Below, one piece after another: positions 51,280-60,231 of a stretch of DNA of 64,000 nt. The stretch covers positions 62,001-126,000 of the forward strand of contig CAZOPV010000002.1 in assembly GCA_964582085.1 (NCBI GenBank). Reading direction: 5' to 3'. A program made the position numbers and the translations under genes. This DNA is from JADGNF01 sp964582085. GTDB lineage: Archaea > Thermoproteota > Bathyarchaeia > Bathyarchaeales > Bathycorpusculaceae. Below the pieces are notes generated by a model, which had not been told where the DNA came from, made no database searches, and saw only the letters and a list, made by a program, of their open reading frames with translations. Within the stretch, counting starts at the first letter, position 1. Every line of letters begins with the position of its first letter.

Positions 51280-52270
51280 ATAACGCAGCCTCGACAATAA
51301 GGTAAGGCACACTGTTTCAGGGCAAACGTTTGCTTTCGCTGGAATACACAAAAACCAACAGGAACCTGCATAAACAGTTGGGTAGAAGGACAATAATTGG
51401 TAAAAAATTTGTGTTGTTCTTCTTTTGGCAGCAGTCACACCCCAAATCTTTGAACAGTTGACGGTTACCACCACCAAATCAATTTACTCTCCAGTAAACA
51501 TAAGAGAAATAGCAGCGTGGCCTTTTTCACACTACACTACTAAAACCAATGCTATTATTTTCTCGGTAATTGAAAGAATAAGACTGTCGCCGTAGTCACT
51601 TCTTCTGCTCTCGGTAGTAGCTCGCACCTCTGAATCACACTAGACTCCTGCTTCCGTTTGAGAAGCGTGAAAGAAGAAAAACTACATTTTCCAAGGAAAA
51701 AGTCAATTTTTTCTTCTTCCCGAGAGAAGTTTTTGTTGGAACTATAAACCACAGCGAACAACAGCTACAGAAAGAGCTCCGCTGATAGAAGAAAAAATGT
51801 AGAACCACTCTGCCTTCTTCAAGCAATATATATGAATTAACCCTTAAGAAACCCGACTAGCCATCAACAACTATTATGAGCATGAAATAACAATAAAAAA
51901 CTTAGTAAACAACGCAACACCAATTGGCAATCAAACTTCAAAACTCGAGACTCAAACAGATAACCTTCCAAGCCTTCTGCAACTGGAAGGCAACCATGAA
52001 ATACCACAAAACCAGAGCCATTTTGCACATAAAAGAAATTTTAGCCCACAAATTTCTCTTTAAAACCACGCTTTACACTCACCTTAGAAGCTTAAGACGA
52101 CGAATACAAAGCTAAAGTAGCGCACTCAGAAGAAGCATGCACCGTCTAGAATCAGGCTTCGGGTTTGTATGCGACTTCGGCTACAACAGGATCTCTTCAA
52201 AAAACGGAACTAACAAACATAACCACAGCAACCGCCAGAGTACCGGTAACCACTAGAAAGCATGTATAAG
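51280..52270. other. Gene-poor spacer of about 1 kb
   Basis: No supported gene. CCTTCCA (51964-51970) and TGGAAGG (51984-51990) form a perfect hairpin. A 63-codon frame at 51924-52115 lacks a good start. The region may be an eroded gene or the remains of an insertion next to the tRNA. Confidence 0.35.
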
Positions 52271-52344
52271 TGGACTGGGGGGGATTTGAACCCCCGACCT
52301 CTTGAGTGCAAGTCAAGCGTTCATGCCAACTGAACTACCAGCCC
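52271..52344 (-). tRNA. tRNA-Ala (anticodon TGC)
   Basis: Full cloverleaf of 74 nt. Acceptor GGGCTGG pairs with CCAGTCC, including the G3-U70 pair that is the alanine identity element, and the discriminator base is A. D arm GTTC/GAAC; anticodon arm CTTGA-CTTGCAC-TCAAG with anticodon TGC; T arm GGGGG-TTCAAAT-CCCCC. No intron is visible and CCA is not encoded. Confidence 0.97.
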
Positions 52345-52553
52345 GCAACCTAGTTTTCTGAATGTTAAAGGGGTTCTTTGATATTTAGTTTTTGTCTGCT
52401 CTCAGTGACAACCATAAATTTTTTGGTCTTTCAATCAGATTCTCTGAGTTTTTACTGTTACGGTTCTTCACCAAGCAGTCTAAGTGCATTGGTAGAACCG
52501 TAAAACCTAAAGAACCACACCATCTCAATCTAATTTGTAGAGGCGCCTAAAAA

Positions 52554-53042
52554 ATGATAGAGTTGAAAATAGTTAAAATTGACTTACCAAAAGACGCCAA
52601 CTTAATCCTCGGGCAAGCACACTTCATCAAAACTGTGGAAGACCTAACCGAAGCTCTCGTAAACGCAGTGTCAAACATAAAATTCGGCTTAGCATTCTGC
52701 GAGGCCAGCGGCCCTTGCCTTGTGCGACATGAAGGGAACGATGAAGAACTCCGAACCGTAGCTGCCCAAAAAGCTCTCGAGTTGGCTTGCGGTCACAGCT
52801 TCCTGATTCTTATCCGCAATGCTTACCCGATAAATGTGCTTGATCAACTTAAGAAAGTGCCTGAAGTTTGCACCATTTACGCCGCAACCGCCAACCCGCT
52901 AGAAGTAGTTGTTGCTGAGACGCAGCAGGGCAGAGGCATCATGGGTGTAGTGGACGGTTTCAAGAGCAAAGGCATCGAAACCGACATTGAAATCAAAGAG
53001 CGGCGTATGTTTCTCCGAAAGATAGGATATAAACTAAGCTGA
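52554..53042 (+). CDS. Adenosine-specific kinase family protein
   Basis: 162 residues from ATG 52554. Matches the archaeal/thermophile adenosine-kinase-like family (PF04008): IELKIVKIDLPKDANLILGQ, FGLAFCEASGPCLVRHEGND, SFLILIRNAYPINVLDQLK, VCTIYAATANPLEVVVAETQ and GRGIMGVVDGFKSKGIE. It probably phosphorylates adenosine to AMP. Residues of the nucleotide site are in the GPCLVRHEG segment. It follows the tRNA gene on the opposite strand and is monocistronic. Confidence 0.88.
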   Translation: MIELKIVKIDLPKDANLILGQAHFIKTVEDLTEALVNAVSNIKFGLAFCEASGPCLVRHEGNDEELRTVAAQKALELACGHSFLILIRNAYPINVLDQLKKVPEVCTIYAATANPLEVVVAETQQGRGIMGVVDGFKSKGIETDIEIKERRMFLRKIGYKLS

Positions 53043-53232
53043 CAATAGATATCCTTTTATCTTTCTATACGCGGATTTAATTCACTATTTTTTTAAATTA
53101 CAAGTTTGATGTCTTCGCCGACTTTATGAAGCTGTGGTTTGATCCAAATTGTTTCAGTGATGCAAAACCTTTTTAGAGCCGTTTATTCCTCAAAGGGTAA
53201 CTCATCATTTGACGATTTAAAAGGTTGTTTTA

Positions 53233-54114
53233 ATGGATAACCACCCCTTAAATCAAAACTCCACCAATGTTCATAGACAAAAATTTCTTGAGCAACAGCA
53301 AATTCTCCGTGAGCGGACGCGTAAAATTAAGCATAAAATAGCTGTTATAAGCGGAAAAGGCGGCGTGGGTAAAAGCACTGTAACCGTAAATCTTGCTGCG
53401 TCTTTCGCGAGATATACCAAACTGAAGAACGTGGGCATACTTGACGCTGATATCCATGGTCCTAGCGTTCCTCGCCTTTTAGGTTTAACTGGACAAAGAT
53501 TAAAAGTTGGCCCGCCAGGTGCTTTTCCAGTTACAGGGCCGTTAGGTATCAAAGTTGTCTCTATAGACTTCCTATTGTCAGAGGAAGCACCAACAATCTG
53601 GCGGGGTCCACTAAAAATGGGCGCCATACGCCAGTTTCTTCAAGATATTGTTTGGGGCGAACTTGACGTAATTTTTATTGATTTGCCCCCTGGCACAGGT
53701 GATGAACCTCTCAGTATAGCACAACTTCTGCCTGAAATCGACGGAGTCATAGTAGTAACAATGCCCAGTGAACTTTCCAGCACAATAGTTAAGAAAGCCA
53801 TAACTTTCGCCAGACGTCTCAACATGCCCATCATTGGAGTGGTTGAGAACATGAGTGGGTTTGTGTGCCCACACTGCGGCGAAAAAGTTGAAATTTTTCC
53901 GTCTGACGGCGGCAGAAAGATTGCCAAAGAAACACAAGTGCCGTTTCTAGGCAGCATTCCTATTGACCCCAAGGTCGGTGTCGACGCAGACAAAGGTTTA
54001 CCCTTTGTCCTTTCTGATGCAGATTCTTCAACCGCAAAGTCTTTTTTGGAAATTGTGAAAAAAGTGGAGACGTACCTCTCAGCGAGGGAAGACCTAAAAG
54101 AAACTAACCATTGA
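53233..54114 (+). CDS. Mrp/NBP35-family Fe-S carrier ATPase (ApbC)
   Basis: 293 residues from ATG 53233. The deviant Walker A SGKGGVGKSTV is at about 40-50, followed by the switch region LDADIHGPSVPRLLG. IWRGPLKMGAIRQFLQDIVW and DLPPGTGDEPLS are family marks. CPHCGEKVEIF has the CxxC that binds a bridging [4Fe-4S] cluster in the dimer. It delivers Fe-S clusters to apo-proteins, useful for the many Fe-S proteins of this window. Separate unit between the adenosine kinase and Alba. Confidence 0.93.
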   Translation: MDNHPLNQNSTNVHRQKFLEQQQILRERTRKIKHKIAVISGKGGVGKSTVTVNLAASFARYTKLKNVGILDADIHGPSVPRLLGLTGQRLKVGPPGAFPVTGPLGIKVVSIDFLLSEEAPTIWRGPLKMGAIRQFLQDIVWGELDVIFIDLPPGTGDEPLSIAQLLPEIDGVIVVTMPSELSSTIVKKAITFARRLNMPIIGVVENMSGFVCPHCGEKVEIFPSDGGRKIAKETQVPFLGSIPIDPKVGVDADKGLPFVLSDADSSTAKSFLEIVKKVETYLSAREDLKETNH

Positions 54115-54176
54115 GAAAGTGTATAAAGAGTTGGAGGAAACGAAAGATGTTTTCGTTGCTCCGCTAGGGTTTCTAT

Positions 54177-54464
54177 TTATTTGCTTATGGTTATTTCTAT
54201 CGTGGAAACCATTCTGGACTTGGTCTCGCCCTCACGTGGTGGCATCTCAGCTGTCCCAATTTCTATCTTTGTGACTTTGAGGTCTTTGATAAAGCGGCTT
54301 CGGGCGATTTCAGCTACGTCGACGGCGGTCGTTATTGCTTGGCCACGTGCCTTCAACGTTATTTCTTTTTGGTTGCCTGAAGAAAAGGCAGTTATGATTG
54401 CCAGCACATAGCTCATGGGGGGTTTGTTTCCGACGAATATAACATCTTGTGGTTTTTCAGCCAT
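54177..54464 (-). CDS. albA: Alba chromatin protein
   Basis: 95 residues: QDVIFVGNKPPMSYVLAIIT, then LKARGQAITTAVDVAEIARS, the classic Alba strand and helix. It coats DNA and RNA as a dimer; acetylation or methylation of the Lys in the first part tunes affinity. ATG 54464 has AGGAGGA upstream and a TATA-like ATTTATAAAC about 80 bp before. Convergent with the Mrp gene. Confidence 0.95.
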   Translation of the reverse strand: MAEKPQDVIFVGNKPPMSYVLAIITAFSSGNQKEITLKARGQAITTAVDVAEIARSRFIKDLKVTKIEIGTAEMPPREGETKSRMVSTIEITISK

Positions 54465-54750
54465 TTTTTTTATCCTCCTTTTTCTGTTGGTAGGTTACGT
54501 TCTGTGTTTCTTTACAACAAAGAACGCTTATTGGGATTATAGTTGAACTAGTTTATAAATTCACTCAACTTTAACCTGATTTAGGTGCCAGCTTGTTTTA
54601 AACTGGCTGTCGTTTTTTGCAATTGCTTGAGTTTTAGGTTGTAAAAAGGCGGGTGGAATGGCTATCTATTTAAGACTCTCCATTTCCATATTATCTTGAG
54701 GGGCGAGAGCAACGACGCAAAAAACAGACGCGTTAATTGCTTACAATGTT

Positions 54751-56217
54751 TTGAAAAAAAAGATAATCAGCAATGGGTTTTGCACTTTATGCGGGGCATG
54801 TGAAGCTGCTTGTCCAGTGGGCGCATTACAAGTTGACTCTGAAAAAGTCCATCGTTTACATGAATGCTCTAAAGACTTAGATTTGTGCCCCATATGCTAC
54901 GAAATTTGTCCCCATTCCGAGGCCCTCTTACTTAGAGCCTTAAAGTTTGTGTCGGATGCTCCTGTAAGAAATGAAGCTTTAGGTTACTACAGAAAAGTTG
55001 TACTCGCCCAGGCAGTGGACCCAAAACTCAGAGAACAAAGCCGCGGAGGCGCAGTTGTAACTTCGCTTTTGACGTATGGTGTTGAAAAAAAAATTTTCGA
55101 TAGCGCCATAGTTTCCAAGGCGGAGACTGACAATCCTGCTAAACCTAAAGCTTCAGTTGCGCTGGTGCCTGACGATATTCTTTCCGCAGTTGGTAGCAAA
55201 TTCTTCCCTTCATCGGTAGCCAAAGCATACGGCAGCGCAGTTTATAGTTACGGAAAAAGCAAAATAGCTTTCGTAGGTGTACCCTGTCATGTTCTTGCCT
55301 TGCGCAAGATGGAAGCATGGCAACATAAAATAGGCAACAAATTGGCTATAACACTGGGCTTGTTCTGTTTCGGCTCATTTTCTATGTTACCGCTGTTAGA
55401 GTATATAGAGAAAAACTACCACGTTAAACCTTCAGAAATTAACCAGATGCGTTTGTCCTCTAAATTTGTGGTTCAAACTGACAAAGGTGTCATCAGGATT
55501 CCCATAAGTGAAATTGAAAATCATATCTTGCCCAGCTGCAGAACCTGCACAGATTTCACAAATGAACTAGCCGACATATCAGTGGGTAGCGCCTACCCCT
55601 TGGAAGATTGGTCAACTGTGATTATTCGAACCAAAGCTGGTGAAGACTTCTTTTATGAAGCGGTGGAAAACGGCATTATCAATACGTGGGTTATACAGCA
55701 AGAACCGGCAGTGTATGAACGCGTGGTTCGTGCCGCTATGGAAAAACGTAAAGCCGCACTTGCCGAAGCCAAGAAGATGGAAGAGACCTACGGTTACTTG
55801 CCAGTATTGATGTTACGAGAAACCGACGTACTAGAGAAAGTCAAAGTGGAAGAAATCATGACACGCAACGTAAAAACTGTGGCTCAAAGCATGCTTATAA
55901 GCGAACTGTTGGAGTTGATGGCTAAGCAACACCACATTGGATACCCAGTCGTTGATGATGACGGGAAACCTATAGGTGTTATAACTCTCGAAGAAGCAGC
56001 TCAGGTAGACAAAGAGCAAAGAGACAAAACAACCGTTAAACAAGTATTTCACAAGAAACCTGTATTCGTTAATCCTGGTGAAACCGCTTTGGACGCATTC
56101 AAGAAGATGAGTAAACACGAGGTTGGGCGTGTCCTCGTTGTTGACTCTACTAATCCAGTGCAGATACTGGGCATGATAACCAAGACTGATTTAATGCACA
56201 TCATGATAGAGCAGTAA
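54751..56217 (+). CDS. F420 hydrogenase/dehydrogenase beta-subunit-like (FrhB) protein fused to CBS pair
   Basis: 488 residues from TTG 54751. The N-terminus has two Fe-S motifs: C11, C14, C17 and C21 (CTLCGACEAACP), and C39, C46, C49 and C53 (CPICYEICPH). The FrhB/FdhB domain spans about 85-340 (SRGGAVVTSLLTYGVEKKIF, GVPCHVLALRKMEAWQ, LPSCRTCTDFTNELADIS). The C-terminal CBS pair is about 365-488. FrhB proteins pass electrons between Fe-S, FAD and F420. The fused CBS module suggests control by nucleotides. No alpha or gamma subunit adjoins. Confidence 0.88.
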   Translation: MKKKIISNGFCTLCGACEAACPVGALQVDSEKVHRLHECSKDLDLCPICYEICPHSEALLLRALKFVSDAPVRNEALGYYRKVVLAQAVDPKLREQSRGGAVVTSLLTYGVEKKIFDSAIVSKAETDNPAKPKASVALVPDDILSAVGSKFFPSSVAKAYGSAVYSYGKSKIAFVGVPCHVLALRKMEAWQHKIGNKLAITLGLFCFGSFSMLPLLEYIEKNYHVKPSEINQMRLSSKFVVQTDKGVIRIPISEIENHILPSCRTCTDFTNELADISVGSAYPLEDWSTVIIRTKAGEDFFYEAVENGIINTWVIQQEPAVYERVVRAAMEKRKAALAEAKKMEETYGYLPVLMLRETDVLEKVKVEEIMTRNVKTVAQSMLISELLELMAKQHHIGYPVVDDDGKPIGVITLEEAAQVDKEQRDKTTVKQVFHKKPVFVNPGETALDAFKKMSKHEVGRVLVVDSTNPVQILGMITKTDLMHIMIEQ

Positions 56218-56352
56218 CGCAGCTAGCTTTTCGCCCCTCACCTCTGTTAGAGTTGAAACCCTCTCTTTCCATAAACCGCAAACTAAACCGTTAAGACCTT
56301 CTATCCTTGTACAATTTGGATTTAAGTTCAAAAAAGAGATTTTTTAATAGGT

Positions 56353-56380
56353 GAAATTTAAATCCGGGATTCTTAATCCC
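56353..56380 (+). promoter_or_regulatory. TATA box and palindrome before aconitase
   Basis: GAAATTTAAATCC at 56353-56365 is the box A. GGGATT-CTT-AATCCC (56366-56380) is a perfect 15-bp dyad next to it, just before the expected start site. It is a candidate repressor site for the aconitase gene. Confidence 0.4.
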
Positions 56381-56428
56381 TAAACTAAAGAACGCATCTT
56401 GCGGTCTATTAAATGGCGGAAACACTTA

Positions 56429-58366
56429 ATGAGCAAAACTTTGTCAGAGAAAATCTTTGCTAATCACCTTGTAGCAGGAAAGCTCAAAGCCAATGAGCAA
56501 ATAGGTTTAAAAATTGATCATACCCTAACGCAAGATTCCACAGGTACGCTGGCTTATTTAGAGTTTCAAGCTATGGGCGTCCCCAAAGTCAAAACCCAAC
56601 TCAGCCTAAGCTTTGTAGATCATAATATGCTACAAAACGACTTTCGTAATGCAGATGACCACCGCTACCTACAGTGCGTCGCCGCTAACTACGGTATTGT
56701 GTTTTCACGTCCAGGCAACGGTATATGTCACCAAGTTTACTTAGAACGATTTGCAAGACCAGGTTTTACGCTTCTGGGTAGCGATAGCCACACTCCCACT
56801 GCAGGCGGCATGGGTATGATTGCCATTGGGGCAGGAGGTTTAGATGTTGCAGCCGCCATGGCAGGCGAACCTTTCTTCCTTGAAATGCCCCAGATTATTG
56901 GAATAAAATTGACCGGCGCTCTTTCTCCGTTTGTTTCCGCCAAAGACGTAATCCTGTCTATTCTACAAAAACTTACAGTTAAAGGCGGCGTAAACAAAAT
57001 TCTCGAATACTTTGGTCCAAGTGTAAAAACCTTATCGGTTCCCGAAAGAGGCACAATAACTAACATGGGCACCGAAACAGGCGCCACCACATCAATTTTT
57101 CCCTCAGACGAAGTTACCCGTCTCTTCCTCAAAAGTCAAGGCAGAGAAGATCAGTGGGCGCCTTTGGCTGCTGATGCTGATGCTGTTTACAGCGAAGTTA
57201 TTGATTTAGATCTGAAAACAGTACAGCCCCTCATTGCCCTGCCTCATAGTCCAGACAACGTCAAACCCGTCAGCGAAGTTGAAGGCACACCTGTAGACCA
57301 AGTTTGTATTGGAAGCTGCACCAACTCGTCTTTGCGTGATCTAAAGTTAGTTGCAGCACTTTTAAAAGGCAAAAAAATCAGCGACAGCGTTAGCCTTACA
57401 ATTTCACCTGGTTCAAGGCAGGTTCTAGAGAACCTGGCAGCAAGCGGCGATTTGGTCCACCTTATACGTGCGGGTGCACGGGTCATTGAGAATGCTTGCG
57501 GACCCTGTATTGGTATTGGGCAGGCACCTCCAAGTGGAGCTGTTTCATTGAGGACGTTCAACCGCAACTTCAAAGGCAGATCTGGTACACAAGACGCCCA
57601 CGTTTACTTGGTAAGTCCTGAAACTGCAGTGGCGGCGGCACTTTACGGCAAAATAGTTGACCCACGAAAACTCGGAGAATACCCCGCCTTGAGTATTCCT
57701 GAGAAACTATCGATCAATGATAACATGTTTATCTTTCCAACGCCTGCAACCATCGGCAAAACCGACATTGTTATGGGGCCCAATATTAAACCGTTACCTG
57801 CTTTCCCACCCTTACAAGGCACCCTGAAAGGCGAAGTTCTGTTAAAAATAGGTGACAACGTTTCCACCGACGAAATTCTGCCTGGCGGTTCAGAAATAAT
57901 GTCTCTGCGTAGCAACATACCCGAAATTAGTAATTATACGTTTTGTCGCGTCGACGCAGACTTCTCAAAACGGGCTCTCCAGAAAAAGGGCGGTTTCATT
58001 ATAGGCGGCGAAAACTACGGTCAGGGTTCCAGTCGCGAACACGCTGCGTTAGCCCCAAAATATTTAGGTGTAAAAGCCGTAATCGCTAAAAGCTTTGCAC
58101 GTATCCATTTGGCTAACTTGGTTAATTTTGGGATTTTACCTTTAACCTTTGCAGACAAACAGGATTACGACGGTATAGCACAAGGTGACCTATTGGAGTT
58201 AGATGCTACTAAGTTAGAGCGCATCCTTACAGTAAAAGACACCACAATAGGCTTAGCTTTCCAAGTTGAGCTAGACGTCAGTGACCTTGACAAAGCGGTG
58301 ATTCAGGCAGGTGGTAAACTGGCCGCTATAAAGCAAAAACAGCAAGTTCCCACCAGAAATCCTTAG
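56429..58366 (+). CDS. Aconitate hydratase
   Basis: 645 residues from ATG 56429 (MSKTLSEKIFANHLVAGKLK). Signatures: the substrate loop GSDSHTPTAGGMGMIAIGAG, VCIGSCTNSSL and NACGPCIGIGQAPPSG (the three cysteines of the [4Fe-4S] cluster), and the C-terminal swivel domain with GGENYGQGSSREHAALAPKY. It interconverts citrate and isocitrate; the size is typical of the short archaeal/bacterial form. The homologous isopropylmalate family is less likely because of the fused swivel domain. Convergent with the acyltransferase gene by 4 bp. Confidence 0.93.
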   Translation: MSKTLSEKIFANHLVAGKLKANEQIGLKIDHTLTQDSTGTLAYLEFQAMGVPKVKTQLSLSFVDHNMLQNDFRNADDHRYLQCVAANYGIVFSRPGNGICHQVYLERFARPGFTLLGSDSHTPTAGGMGMIAIGAGGLDVAAAMAGEPFFLEMPQIIGIKLTGALSPFVSAKDVILSILQKLTVKGGVNKILEYFGPSVKTLSVPERGTITNMGTETGATTSIFPSDEVTRLFLKSQGREDQWAPLAADADAVYSEVIDLDLKTVQPLIALPHSPDNVKPVSEVEGTPVDQVCIGSCTNSSLRDLKLVAALLKGKKISDSVSLTISPGSRQVLENLAASGDLVHLIRAGARVIENACGPCIGIGQAPPSGAVSLRTFNRNFKGRSGTQDAHVYLVSPETAVAAALYGKIVDPRKLGEYPALSIPEKLSINDNMFIFPTPATIGKTDIVMGPNIKPLPAFPPLQGTLKGEVLLKIGDNVSTDEILPGGSEIMSLRSNIPEISNYTFCRVDADFSKRALQKKGGFIIGGENYGQGSSREHAALAPKYLGVKAVIAKSFARIHLANLVNFGILPLTFADKQDYDGIAQGDLLELDATKLERILTVKDTTIGLAFQVELDVSDLDKAVIQAGGKLAAIKQKQQVPTRNP

Positions 58367-59460
58367 CCAATTAGCTTTTTAACAAATGAAACTTTTTTTG
58401 CCAAATAAATAACACTAAAGCAGATAAATAGTGTAAGTAAGGTGAGTAACGGCACTTCAAATATGGGGTTCATGGTGGTTATGCTTATTCTGAATCCAAA
58501 GAACCCTTTCTGTAGCGCCTCTAAAACCATCACGTGGAATAGGTAAATCGGCAAGGTGTTTTGACTGATTTGTCTTAAAAGGCTGTTGAATCGTGGAATT
58601 CGATTTTGGATTTTGGCGACTGGGGCGTTGGCTAAAAGCATGAAGAGCGCCATTGATGCTATAATAACGCTGAAGCTGGTTGGTTCATAGAAAATTTGAG
58701 TGAACCGCTCGCCGATGGTGCCCGTTACAATGTAGGTACCCATTATCGTCCAAGTAGTGCCAGCAAAAAATAAAAGAAGCAAAAACCAAGAGCGTGGGCG
58801 TATCCGTAGGAGGTACGGTCCTGCAAGAAAATAGCCCACTCCGCCGGTCATTACGAAAACCAAGCTAAGCAGGTTAGATGTTTCAAACATGTTGAGAACA
58901 GGAAGTATGGCGGTTCCTATAACCCACAGCCACAAGAAGTACCTTATGACTCTCCACTCAGCATATGCCACTATGACACGCAAAAGAGGTGTAATCAAGT
59001 AAAGTCCAGTGATTAAATAGAGAAACCAAAAATGAAGATATGGTCCAGTTAATATGCCGTGCAGCACCGAATCAAAAGTTAGTGTTTCACCGTTAACAAA
59101 ACCGCGCCATGCAAAATAGGCTATGCCCCAAAACAGAAACGGCAAACCTATTCTATCTAAGCGCTTTTTGAAGAAAACACGTAATGGTTCATTCAGTTTG
59201 GAAGGTTGAAGCAGGAGCGCGCCACTCAACATTATGAAGAGGGGCACTGCGGGTCGTGCGAGGGAACCGTATATGTTTGAGACCCACCATCGCGTGACTT
59301 CTTCCGGAGCCATTATATCGACGGCTACGTGGGGTTCCGTGGCAACATGGAGAAAAATAACAAAGGTTATCGCTACTACGCGGATAAGATCTACATTAAG
59401 TCGGAGATCGCCGTTCTTCGCGTTCACATTCTTATCCCTTTTATCAAATTTGGTAAGCAA
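58363..59460 (-). CDS. Acyltransferase 3-family membrane protein
   Basis: 365 residues with about ten helices. The family His motif is IFLHVATEPH near residue 40; RPAVPLFIMLSGALLL is the conserved helix 2-3 region. It transfers acyl or acetyl groups onto extracellular glycans or lipids using cytosolic donors. The SGNH-hydrolase gene 70 bp upstream on the same strand is the frequent partner of this family. The start is ATG 59460. Confidence 0.88.
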   Translation of the reverse strand: MLTKFDKRDKNVNAKNGDLRLNVDLIRVVAITFVIFLHVATEPHVAVDIMAPEEVTRWWVSNIYGSLARPAVPLFIMLSGALLLQPSKLNEPLRVFFKKRLDRIGLPFLFWGIAYFAWRGFVNGETLTFDSVLHGILTGPYLHFWFLYLITGLYLITPLLRVIVAYAEWRVIRYFLWLWVIGTAILPVLNMFETSNLLSLVFVMTGGVGYFLAGPYLLRIRPRSWFLLLLFFAGTTWTIMGTYIVTGTIGERFTQIFYEPTSFSVIIASMALFMLLANAPVAKIQNRIPRFNSLLRQISQNTLPIYLFHVMVLEALQKGFFGFRISITTMNPIFEVPLLTLLTLFICFSVIYLAKKVSFVKKLIG

Positions 59461-59530
59461 CGGATCATTTATAAAATTTAACTTACGTCCACTCTATGTA
59501 CTTCTGTAAAAAGTAAACTTGAAAAATCGG

Positions 59531-60187
59531 TTAACCTTCAAAATTTAAGGCTTCGCCTATTTCTTCGGCAATAACTTTTACCCCTTCACTGGTAGGGTGG
59601 ACGCCGTCTACAAAGTGTTCAGGGTGGTAAGCCAAAGCCGAGTAAACATCAATTAAGGGCAGAGACAACTCATCAGCTACCTGCTCAATTTTGGGGATTA
59701 CTCCTTGCTCTAAATTTGCGTCTATCGGTCCCAAGGTGTTATCAAAAATTGGTGGCGGTTTTACTATCCAAATCTGTGGTTCACTTGGTAACTCTTGGAA
59801 TTCAGCAATCAGTTGCTTGTAATCTTCTACTAAACTGTCAACATTCTGGTAAACGCTTGGTATTGCATCGTTAGTTCCAAGCATAATCACCACAACATGG
59901 GGCAGAAAATCTTTAGCTTGCCGAAACGCTGTTTGATTCATGTACGGTTTGTAGGAGCTCAATGAAATTGTGGAGCCGCCAACACCAAAGTTACCAACTT
60001 TGTAGTCTGAACCGAGACGTTTCCATAATTCATTTGGGTATCCGTAGCCTTCTGTGATGCTGTCGCCAACACATGCAATACGGATCGGTTCGGGATTACT
60101 GCCTAGTTTGCCTATGAATAGTGCACCTACAAGTAGAGTAGCTATAACGATTATGACTCCAAGGAGCAGTTTATTTTTTTTCGGCAT
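59531..60187 (-). CDS. Membrane-anchored SGNH/GDSL hydrolase
   Basis: 218 residues. After an N-terminal anchor (LLLGVIIVIATLLVGALFIG) the SGNH blocks are clear: block I CVGDSITEGYGYP (nucleophile Ser), block II FGVGGSTISL, block III MLGTNDAIPS and block V DGVHPTSEGVK (catalytic Asp/His). It is an extracellular esterase or acetyl-transfer enzyme, probably acting on the same surface glycan as the neighbouring acyltransferase. It follows the NosD-like gene by 44 bp. Confidence 0.9.
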   Translation of the reverse strand: MPKKNKLLLGVIIVIATLLVGALFIGKLGSNPEPIRIACVGDSITEGYGYPNELWKRLGSDYKVGNFGVGGSTISLSSYKPYMNQTAFRQAKDFLPHVVVIMLGTNDAIPSVYQNVDSLVEDYKQLIAEFQELPSEPQIWIVKPPPIFDNTLGPIDANLEQGVIPKIEQVADELSLPLIDVYSALAYHPEHFVDGVHPTSEGVKVIAEEIGEALNFEG

Positions 60188-60231
60188 AACTTTTCCTTTT
60201 ATGCGTAACTACTTTTAACGAACTCCCTAAA

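Noticed and set aside
51924..52115. 63-residue protein-coding gene
   Set aside because: TTG start without ribosome-binding site, composition Lys/Thr-rich as expected from AT-rich spacer, no recognisable domain.
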